The notes beneath the pieces were generated by a model. It was not told where the DNA came from, searched no databases, and saw only the letters and a program-made list of their open reading frames with translations. Positions 9,678 to 16,125 of a stretch of DNA of 64,000 nt are shown here, in pieces. Source of the DNA: Croceicoccus sediminis. GTDB lineage: Bacteria; Pseudomonadota; Alphaproteobacteria; Sphingomonadales; Sphingomonadaceae. A program made the position numbers and the translations under genes. The stretch's first letter is position 1. Each line of letters begins with the position of its first letter. Location: assembly GCF_007570835.1 (NCBI RefSeq), contig NZ_SUNC01000001.1, forward strand, positions 1,364,001-1,428,000, read 5' to 3'.

Positions 9678-11621
9678 TCAGCCTTCGATCAGATCCTCTA
9701 TCGCGTGCAGCGCGATGGCGTGGTTCAGGATGATGTCCTTGCGCGTGTTCTGGGCATGGTCGTCGCTCTTGCGATAGTCCTCGATCGAGGCGCGCAGCTT
9801 GGCTTCGTCGAAGATGCCATGCTCTGCGATTTCCTGCGAAGACAGCCACTTTTCAATCAGCTTGTCGATCTCCGCCGTCTTTTCCGTATCGGTATGTGCG
9901 GGCGGTGCCATGAAGGCGAACTTCTCACGCTTGTAGAGCACTTCGGGAAGGACATGCTTCATCGCCTCGCGCACGACCCATTTCTCGATCCCGTCGCGGA
10001 TGCGGACATGCGGCGGAATGCGCAGGGCCAGTTCGGCAACGTGATGATCGAGGAATGCTGGCCGGCTTTCGAGAGAGTTGGCCATGTCCACACGGTCGCC
10101 GCCCCAATTGAGGATCTGGCCTTCCAGCATCGTCTTGATCCACGAATACTGCACTTTGTCGAGCACGTGGCGCCCGTCGAGCATTTCGCGGTCGAGGCTG
10201 TAGGCGATGGCCGCCACCGGGTCGTAATCGCCCAGCTTCGCCTTGAAGTCGTCGGACAACAGCGGCTTCACCCGTTCCAGCACCAGCATCCACGGCTGGA
10301 TCCACGACGGCGTGAAGCCCATCACTTCTTCGAACGCGGGGTGGCTGATCTGTTTTTCCGCCAGCACGCTGCCTGAAAAGATCGCATTGCGCTTCTTCAT
10401 GTCCTCGCCAGCCGCAGTCTCGGCATAGGCCGGATCGTGCAGGAAATAGTCGGCCTTGAACTGGGCATATCCGCCGAACAGCTCGTCACTGCCTTCGCCG
10501 GTGATGACGACCTTGTAGCCGACCTTGCGCACGTGTTCGCTCATCAGCATCTTGGCGACGCCCAGCGTGTTGTAGAACGTGCGTTCGGAGTAATAGACCG
10601 CCTTTTCGAAGTTCTCTCCGTAAAGGTCGGTCGCCTTGATCTTCAGGATGTCCTGATCCGCGCCGACCATCTCGGCCATTTCGGTCGCGATGTGCGCCTC
10701 GTCATAACGGTCGTCGTCGAAACTGATGGTGAAGGCCTTCACCGGCGATTGCTGGATCGCGGCGGCCATGCCGAGGATGGAACAGCTGTCGATGCCGCCC
10801 GAAAGATAGCAGGCGACGGGAACGTCGGCCTCAAGCCGCAGGGTGATCGATTCCACCAGCGCGCGGCGCACGTTCTCGATATGCTCCTCGTCCGGCAGGT
10901 CGTCGTGCTGTCCGTCCAGCGGGAATTCCGCGTCCCAGTAGCGGCGCTCCTCCACCTCGTAATCGTCGCCCTTTCTCGACACGATAAGCATGTGGCCGGG
11001 CTTCAGCGCGTGGATATCCTCGTACAGTGTCATCCCCGGCACCATCACCTGCATCATCTGGTGCAGCTGCGCCTTGGGGCATACCTTGCGCGGCACGTCG
11101 GGGTGGGCCAGCATCGCCTTGATCTCGCTGCCCCAGAAAAAGCCCTTGTCACCCTTGTGGTAATAGAGCGGGCGGATACCGAAACGGTCGCGCACCACGA
11201 TCAGCTGCTGTTTCTTTTCATCGAACAGCGCAAAGGCGAATTCACCGCGCAGATGATGCACGAAATCCAGCCCGTGCTTGTCGTAAAGCTTCATCGCAAT
11301 TTCGGAATCGGACCGCGTGTTGAACCAGTACCCGTCGGTACGCAGCATGCCGCGGATGCGCTTGAAATCGTAGAACTCGCCGTTGACCGTCAGCTTCAGG
11401 TGCGCCGTTCCGTCATCCTCGCGGCCGTGGATCGGCTGCGTCCCGCTATCCAGACCGATGATCGACAGGCGCGTGTGGATCATTGCGAGGCCGTTTTCGG
11501 GATCGTGCAGGAAACCGCGCCCGTCCGGTCCGCGATGGTACATGCGGTCGGCCATCTTCTCGGTATGGGCCTTGGTCTGCTCGTCGTAATGGGGGCTCCA
11601 CAGCCCGGCGATGCCACACAT
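9678..11621 (-). CDS. asnB: Asparagine synthase (glutamine-hydrolysing)
   Basis: A 647-residue class-II glutamine amidotransferase. The start is set by the Met-Cys N-terminus: MCGIAGLW at 11621 places Cys2 as the processed nucleophile for glutamine hydrolysis, so upstream in-frame codons to 11699 are not translated. The synthetase half has the ATP pyrophosphatase loop CYLSGGIDS and the ITGEGSDELFGGY motif. It makes asparagine from aspartate, glutamine and ATP, and members of this family also amidate other carboxylates. It lies 83 bp downstream of the carbamoyltransferase on the same strand and may share its transcript, which leaves its true acceptor open. Confidence 0.92.
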   Translation of the reverse strand: MCGIAGLWSPHYDEQTKAHTEKMADRMYHRGPDGRGFLHDPENGLAMIHTRLSIIGLDSGTQPIHGREDDGTAHLKLTVNGEFYDFKRIRGMLRTDGYWFNTRSDSEIAMKLYDKHGLDFVHHLRGEFAFALFDEKKQQLIVVRDRFGIRPLYYHKGDKGFFWGSEIKAMLAHPDVPRKVCPKAQLHQMMQVMVPGMTLYEDIHALKPGHMLIVSRKGDDYEVEERRYWDAEFPLDGQHDDLPDEEHIENVRRALVESITLRLEADVPVACYLSGGIDSCSILGMAAAIQQSPVKAFTISFDDDRYDEAHIATEMAEMVGADQDILKIKATDLYGENFEKAVYYSERTFYNTLGVAKMLMSEHVRKVGYKVVITGEGSDELFGGYAQFKADYFLHDPAYAETAAGEDMKKRNAIFSGSVLAEKQISHPAFEEVMGFTPSWIQPWMLVLERVKPLLSDDFKAKLGDYDPVAAIAYSLDREMLDGRHVLDKVQYSWIKTMLEGQILNWGGDRVDMANSLESRPAFLDHHVAELALRIPPHVRIRDGIEKWVVREAMKHVLPEVLYKREKFAFMAPPAHTDTEKTAEIDKLIEKWLSSQEIAEHGIFDEAKLRASIEDYRKSDDHAQNTRKDIILNHAIALHAIEDLIEG

Positions 11622-11704
11622 GGGTCGGTATTTCCTTTTCGGTGACCGGGCCGATGGGGCCGGTCGGTCTAGCTGAATTCTGGCGATAAACTCAGGCAAT
11701 GAAC

Positions 11705-12796
11705 TCAGGCGATAAATTCTCTGGGCACGACCTGACGCACGCGGCCGAATATGGCCAGCAAGAGCGCCTGTCGCAGCCAGACCGCACCGTCCGCCTGGTT
11801 GAAATAGAGGTTGTGCTGGGTGTTATCGAGGTCGGTCGAAAGCTCCTCCCCACGGGCCAGCGGATGCAGGATCACCGTATCGGGTTTCAGCTGGCTCTGC
11901 TTCGACAGGGAAAACCCTTCGCCGAAGAACCGGTATCCGTCGCCCAGGAACGCGATGGCATTCATGTAGATGACGTCCAGATATTCGAGGCTCTGCTGCA
12001 GGTTGCGGCTGAAATCGATGCCGATGGGGCTGTTGTTCGTCATCTCGCGGATTTCGTCGCCCAAGGGGTCGGCCATTTCCGAAAAGATCGTGATATGGTT
12101 GATGTTCTGGTGGAAATTGAGTGCCAGCGTCAGGAAGCTCTTCACCGTGCGCATGTTGCCCGGCGTGCCGATGATCCCGATGTTGAGGCGGAACTGTTCG
12201 GGCAACTGGCCGAAAGCCAGCTCGGGCCGCCACTTGCACAGCGCGAACCAGTCGGCCAGCGCCTGTGTCGGGTGTTCGTCCGAACCGTTGCCCCCGTTGA
12301 TCAGCGGGATGCGCAAGTATTCGGCCAGGTCCTGCAGGCTGGACTGTTCCGTATGCCGGACGACGACGACATCGGCATAGGAATTGAACATCTGCCCGAT
12401 GTCGCGCATCGATTCGCCCTTGGCCACGCCGGTCGTCTTGGCATCGGCCACCGACAGCGTTTTCCCGCCCACGTGCAGCATCGCGCTTTCGAAGCTGAGC
12501 CGCGTGCGGGTGCTGGGCTCGAAAAACGCGGCGGCGAGGATCTTGTCCTCCAGCGCGCGGCCCGCCTCGAACTTGCGCAGCTGCATATAAGCGGCAAGCT
12601 TCATCAGCTCGCGCATCAGCGGCAGGTCGAACTGCGACGCGGACAGGACCGAGGTATCGTGCAACCGGTCGAGCTGGGCCAGGTCCAGCTTCGGATCGTT
12701 GTCGATGAAAGCCTGCGGATCGGGGCAATTGCCCAGACGCCCCGATTTGCGCAGGGGGTCGGCGACGTGTTCGACCTGGCTTGCCGGGCGGATCAC
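11705..12796 (-). CDS. Aspartate/ornithine carbamoyltransferase-family enzyme with altered acceptor site
   Basis: A 363-residue carbamoyltransferase. The carbamoyl-phosphate site is intact: STRTR (95-99), Lys126 in VAKGES, Arg147-His148, HPTQ (175-178), and Arg216 in GNMRTV. The C-terminus (HPLARGEEL, 311-319, then ADGAVWLRQALLL) aligns with ATCase. Where ATCase has YMTRVQKER, whose Arg and Gln bind aspartate, this protein has YMNAIAFLGD (277-286), and HPLPR is changed to HPLAR. It also has about 45 extra N-terminal residues. The acceptor is therefore probably not plain aspartate (inference). GTG at 12796 overlaps the upstream small-protein stop (GTGA), with a GGGAGAAA ribosome site. It may still be annotated as pyrB elsewhere. 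Confidence 0.85.
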   Translation of the reverse strand: MIRPASQVEHVADPLRKSGRLGNCPDPQAFIDNDPKLDLAQLDRLHDTSVLSASQFDLPLMRELMKLAAYMQLRKFEAGRALEDKILAAAFFEPSTRTRLSFESAMLHVGGKTLSVADAKTTGVAKGESMRDIGQMFNSYADVVVVRHTEQSSLQDLAEYLRIPLINGGNGSDEHPTQALADWFALCKWRPELAFGQLPEQFRLNIGIIGTPGNMRTVKSFLTLALNFHQNINHITIFSEMADPLGDEIREMTNNSPIGIDFSRNLQQSLEYLDVIYMNAIAFLGDGYRFFGEGFSLSKQSQLKPDTVILHPLARGEELSTDLDNTQHNLYFNQADGAVWLRQALLLAIFGRVRQVVPREFIA

Positions 12797-12915
12797 CAGA
12801 TTTCTCCCGACTTGCCGTCGCGGATCAGCATGACCGCCAGCGCAAGGGCGGATACCCCGCACCAGATCAGCGATCCGTAGATCAGTACGTCGAGAAATCC
12901 TTCGCTAAAAGTCAT
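12793..12915 (-). CDS. 40-residue single-pass membrane protein coupled to the symporter
   Basis: A very short frame that I accept for three reasons. Its ATG at 12915 overlaps the symporter stop (ATGA), its stop overlaps the carbamoyltransferase GTG (GTGA), and its product is a clean one-helix membrane protein: polar N-terminus, hydrophobic about 10-31, charged tail ending DGKSGEIW. Small accessory subunits encoded immediately after SSS and NSS-type transporters are known, and this fits that pattern. There is nothing to show its function beyond context. Confidence 0.75.
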   Translation of the reverse strand: MTFSEGFLDVLIYGSLIWCGVSALALAVMLIRDGKSGEIW

Positions 12916-14336
12916 GCGGCCTCCTTGAGGCGGGTCCAGTCGAAGCGGCCCTTGGCAAAGGCGCATGCGCCCAGCGTCCAGACCATCGAGACGGCGGTGG
13001 CGATCAGCGTGGCAACGTACCAGCCGATGGCGAAATAACAGTAGAGGCCGATCCCGGCACCCAGCACCATGGCGCCCACGGCCCCGACGGTATTGGCGCT
13101 GCGCCAGTAGAGGCCGGTGACGATCGGCCAGATCATCGATCCGACCAGCGGCCCTGCGAAAAACAGCACGGTCGCCAGAGTTCCGATGCGCGGCAGGCAT
13201 ACCAGCCATGTCAGCACGCCCAGCGCCAGCGTCACCCACTGCGCCGCGCGCTTGAGCCCTTCGACGCTGGTCTTGGGGTGTAGGAGGCGGCGCCAGATAT
13301 CCTCGGTGATCAGGTCGGACGTGGCCGCCAGCAAGCTGTCGATGCTGGACGCGAGCGAGCAGAACACGACGATGAAGATCGCCACCGCGCCTACGCCGCC
13401 CAAAACTTCGGCAATGACCAGCGGGCCGACCATGTCCGCACTGGGCACCGCGACGCCCAGCGCGCCCGAGGCCAGCGCGATGAAGCCCGCAGCAACGGGG
13501 ATCGGCAGCCAGACAAGGCCGCCCATAAGGAACGCCTTGGACGCCACGCCATCGCGAAAGGCGAAGGCTCTGCTCCACCACACGTTGTTGTGAAACACCT
13601 CGCCCAGGCCGAACAGCAGGTTGTTGAAGATCGCCATGATCGCGGCCGGGAACAGCACGTCGAGCAGAGCGGGTTTCGTCGCGGTGAGATTGGCGTGAAT
13701 TTCGGAGACGGAGACATTCTGAAGGACCGCGAAACCGGTGACGCAGATGCCGACGATGATGATCAGCGACTGGATGAAATCGGTCCCGATCACCGCCGCC
13801 AGCCCGCCGCGCATCGTGTAGATAACGCAGACCGCCAGGATGACGCTCATCCCCCAGACGTAGTCGATGCCGGCCAGCGCCTCCAACAGGATGCCGCCCG
13901 CCATCGCCATCGAGACCAGCCACGTCAGCGAATAGAACAGCGTGAAGACAAGAAATATCGCCCAGGCGACCCGGCCATAGCGCAGGCGGAAGAAGTCGCC
14001 ACTGGTATAGCCGTGCGGCATCAGGTGCCGGATGCGTTTCGCCATCGGCGCGAACAGGATCAGCCCGAATGCGGCGGTGGAATAGGCCAGCATACCCCAG
14101 ATGCCCAGTTGCAGGGCAAATTGCGGGGCCAGCATCGTGGTGTTGGACGTGATCCACGTCGCCGCCGCCGTCGCGGTGCCCAGCGCCAGCCCGACATTGC
14201 GCCCGGCCAGTGCGTGATCCTCGAAACTCTTGTTCCGGCGGCCCCAATAGACGCCCAGCCCGATCCAGAGCGCGCTGAACAGCGCGAGCAGTATCCAGCC
14301 GACGGTGGGATCGAGAAAGACCTTGTCCTCAGCCAT
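12912..14336 (-). CDS. Sodium:solute symporter (SSS family)
   Basis: A 474-residue inner-membrane transporter with about 13 predicted hydrophobic segments. SSS-type features are the GRNVGLALGTATAAATWITSN region after the second helix, the GYTSGDFFRLRYG loop, the RGGLAAVIGTDFIQ helix and a NNVWWSRAFAFRD segment reminiscent of urea/DUR3-type members. It should import an organic solute with sodium; the substrate is unknown. Its ATG at 14336 overlaps the preceding gene by 8 nt. Its stop overlaps the small membrane protein by 4 nt, and that in turn overlaps the carbamoyltransferase. The four genes behave as one tightly coupled operon. Confidence 0.9.
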   Translation of the reverse strand: MAEDKVFLDPTVGWILLALFSALWIGLGVYWGRRNKSFEDHALAGRNVGLALGTATAAATWITSNTTMLAPQFALQLGIWGMLAYSTAAFGLILFAPMAKRIRHLMPHGYTSGDFFRLRYGRVAWAIFLVFTLFYSLTWLVSMAMAGGILLEALAGIDYVWGMSVILAVCVIYTMRGGLAAVIGTDFIQSLIIIVGICVTGFAVLQNVSVSEIHANLTATKPALLDVLFPAAIMAIFNNLLFGLGEVFHNNVWWSRAFAFRDGVASKAFLMGGLVWLPIPVAAGFIALASGALGVAVPSADMVGPLVIAEVLGGVGAVAIFIVVFCSLASSIDSLLAATSDLITEDIWRRLLHPKTSVEGLKRAAQWVTLALGVLTWLVCLPRIGTLATVLFFAGPLVGSMIWPIVTGLYWRSANTVGAVGAMVLGAGIGLYCYFAIGWYVATLIATAVSMVWTLGACAFAKGRFDWTRLKEAA

Positions 14337-14628
14337 CGGTGCCCTCTCCGCGCGTGCCGCGCAGGATCACGATGACCGTCAGCAGGAAGACGAGCGCGCC
14401 AAGCCCGGCAAGCCAGAGCGCCTGCGACAAGGACTGGTGTTCGACGGAAAGTGTGATGGGGTCAGCTCTTGCGCCGCTTTCGCCGACAAGGCCGAGCGCA
14501 TAATCGCCATCGGCCAGTCCCGACAGGAAGATGCCGTCGCCCGTGCCGTTATAGACGGGGCGGACCGTTCCCTGCGGATCGGTGAGGGTCAGGGTGACGG
14601 GCTCGTCACTCGTCCAGCCGACATGCAC
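14329..14628 (-). CDS. Membrane-anchored periplasmic protein; signal peptide encoded upstream of first canonical start
   Basis: From the first canonical in-frame start (GTG at 14628) the product is 99 residues: a beta-rich segment with TLTDPQGTV and GIFLSGLADGDYAL, then a C-terminal transmembrane helix (about 72-92) and a short basic tail. The frame is open further upstream to a TAG at 14818-14820. It there encodes a convincing signal peptide (SRSIAILAAVLLSAGG...ATGLAAPA) but contains no ATG, GTG or TTG. The true protein is therefore probably longer, starting at a non-standard codon or across a one-base error (see findings). It is coupled to the symporter by an 8-nt overlap. Function unknown. 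Confidence 0.6.
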   Translation of the reverse strand: MHVGWTSDEPVTLTLTDPQGTVRPVYNGTGDGIFLSGLADGDYALGLVGESGARADPITLSVEHQSLSQALWLAGLGALVFLLTVIVILRGTRGEGTDG

Positions 14629-14817
14629 GTGTCCGGTATCGGTGGACAGCGGGGCTTCATCGACGAAAGCCGGTGCCGCAAGGCCGGTTGCAGGCAGCCC
14701 CCCTGCCGACAGGAGAACCGCCGCGAGTATGGCAATGCTCCGCGAATTGCGCGTTCGAAAAAAGATGCCGCTGCTGTCCCGGTTACCCCATGAAAATCGC
14801 TGGAATCCTCGATGTTC

Positions 14818-15011
14818 CTAGCGTGGCGACCGGGTTATCAAAACCGGCCCTACCTGTGAACCACCGTAAACGATTTCATCCCCTGCGCGCCCGTAAACGC
14901 GGCAATGCTGTCACGAATCGGGCTTGCAAGACCGCGCGCCTTGCTTCAACCGGCTTTTCAAAGGGCTTGGGCAACAACCGGGCCGGATAGAAAAAGCCGA
15001 AGGACGAGAGC
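14818..15011. other. Intergenic region between divergent symporter cluster and bioB
   Basis: About 190 bp with no gene that I can support. It must carry the outward promoters for the symporter operon (minus) and bioB (plus). The bioB ribosome site (AGGACGAGAG) lies just before 15012. I looked for a BirA-, BioR- or BioQ-like inverted repeat and did not find a convincing one. Confidence 0.5.
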
Positions 15012-16067
15012 GTGACACAAACAAGTGCAGCCCCCCGCAGCGACTGGACCCGCGAGGAAATCGCGGAACTTTTCGACCTGCCCTTCACCGAACTGGTCTT
15101 TCGCGCAGCGCAGGTCCACCGCGACAATCACCCCGCGAACCAGGTCCAGCTTTCGACCCTCTTGTCGATCAAGACCGGCGGTTGTCCCGAAGATTGCGGT
15201 TATTGCAGCCAGTCGGCCAGCGCCGACAGCGGCGTGAAGGCGACCAAGCTGCTCGACGTGCAGCAGGTGCTTCAGGCCGCGGCACAGGCCAAGGATCACG
15301 GATCGACCCGTTTCTGCATGGGCGCGGCCTTCCGCAATCCCAAGGAACGCGACATGCCCGCCATCATCCAGATGGTGGAAGGCGTGCGTGCGATGGGGAT
15401 GGAAACCTGCATGACGCTGGGGATGCTGAACGAGAAACAGTCGGCCATGCTCGCCGAAGCGGGCCTCGATTATTACAACCACAACATCGACACTTCGCCC
15501 GAGAACTACGCCAACATCACCAGCACCCGCACGATGGAGGACCGGCTCGACACCCTGTCCAACGTGCGCAATGCAGGGATCAACGTCTGTTCGGGCGGGA
15601 TCGTGGGCATGGGTGAGACACGGGCCGACCGCGTGGGCTTCATCCATACGCTGGCGACTTTGCCCGAACATCCCGGCTCGGTGCCGGTCAACGCACTGGT
15701 GCCGGTCAAGGGCACGCCGCTGGGCGACATGCTGGCCGATACGCCGCTGGCCAAGATCGACGACATCGAATTCGTGCGCACCGTCGCGGTCGCGCGCATA
15801 ACGATGCCCGGATCGATGGTCCGCCTGTCGGCAGGCCGCGAATCGATGAGCGTGGCGACACAATCGCTATGCTTCCTTGCAGGCGCGAACTCGATCTTCA
15901 CCGGTGACAAGCTGCTCACCGCGCCCAATGCAGGCGATGATAGCGACGCGGAAATGTTCGAGCGCCTGGGCATTCAGGCCATGCCGGCAAGCGAGCCGCG
16001 CGAAGCTCAGGCCCCGTCGTGCGCCGGTTCGCGCAGCGAGCGTAGCGAAGCGGCGATGACCTCGTAA
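15012..16067 (+). CDS. bioB: Biotin synthase
   Basis: A 351-residue radical-SAM enzyme that inserts sulfur into dethiobiotin, the last step of biotin synthesis. The radical-SAM cluster Cys are C58, C62 and C65 ([10 protein letters not shown]). The [2Fe-2S] region [12 protein letters not shown] and the [13 protein letters not shown] segment are typical. The start is GTG at 15012 after an AGGA-type ribosome site. The C-terminus is odd: after about residue 335 it runs into sequence ([12 protein letters not shown]) that is the antisense of a bioA 3' end, including the shared stop region at 16065. It is separated from the other bio genes by a 6.5-kb block. Confidence 0.96.
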   Translation: MTQTSAAPRSDWTREEIAELFDLPFTELVFRAAQVHRDNHPANQVQLSTLLSIKTGGCPEDCGYCSQSASADSGVKATKLLDVQQVLQAAAQAKDHGSTRFCMGAAFRNPKERDMPAIIQMVEGVRAMGMETCMTLGMLNEKQSAMLAEAGLDYYNHNIDTSPENYANITSTRTMEDRLDTLSNVRNAGINVCSGGIVGMGETRADRVGFIHTLATLPEHPGSVPVNALVPVKGTPLGDMLADTPLAKIDDIEFVRTVAVARITMPGSMVRLSAGRESMSVATQSLCFLAGANSIFTGDKLLTAPNAGDDSDAEMFERLGIQAMPASEPREAQAPSCAGSRSERSEAAMTS

Positions 16068-16081
16068 ACGCAGGTCAGTTG
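16007..16081 (-). pseudogene. 3' remnant of a second bioA, antisense to the end of bioB
   Basis: Read on the minus strand, this stretch encodes [19 protein letters not shown] followed by five more residues and a TGA stop. The intact BioA C-terminus (22592 onward) reads [19 protein letters not shown] plus three residues. At DNA level 16023-16083 matches 22602-22662 at 54 of 61 positions in the same orientation. It is the tail of an otherwise lost bioA, convergent with and overlapping bioB. No upstream bioA sequence remains beyond 16083, where the downstream block begins. Confidence 0.88.
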
Positions 16082-16083
16082 CG
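16023..16083 (+). repeat. 61-bp direct repeat, left copy
   Basis: Matches 22602-22662 in direct orientation with seven mismatches and no gaps. The two copies bracket the block carrying the TonB receptor, sulfotransferase, PDZ protein and PhoX. The shared sequence is the 3' end of bioA. Confidence 0.9.
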
Positions 16084-16086
16084 ACG

Positions 16087-16115
16087 GGGGCAAGGACCGA
16101 TGTTGCCCTTGCCCC
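16087..16115 (-). terminator. Inverted repeat between bioB and the TonB receptor; possible bidirectional terminator
   Basis: Perfect 9-bp arms GGGGCAAGG (16087-16095) and CCTTGCCCC (16107-16115) with an 11-nt loop, placed between convergent gene ends. No T-run follows on either strand, so a classical intrinsic terminator is not certain. Confidence 0.5.
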
Positions 16116-16125
16116 TCGCGAACTA

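Noticed and set aside
12793-14247. 484-codon frame ending at the 40-residue protein
   Set aside because: Only its last 40 codons are real; the upstream part is the wrong frame of the symporter.
14818-15011. Biotin operator or riboswitch before bioB
   Set aside because: No inverted repeat resembling BirA, BioR or BioQ sites, and no riboswitch for biotin is known.
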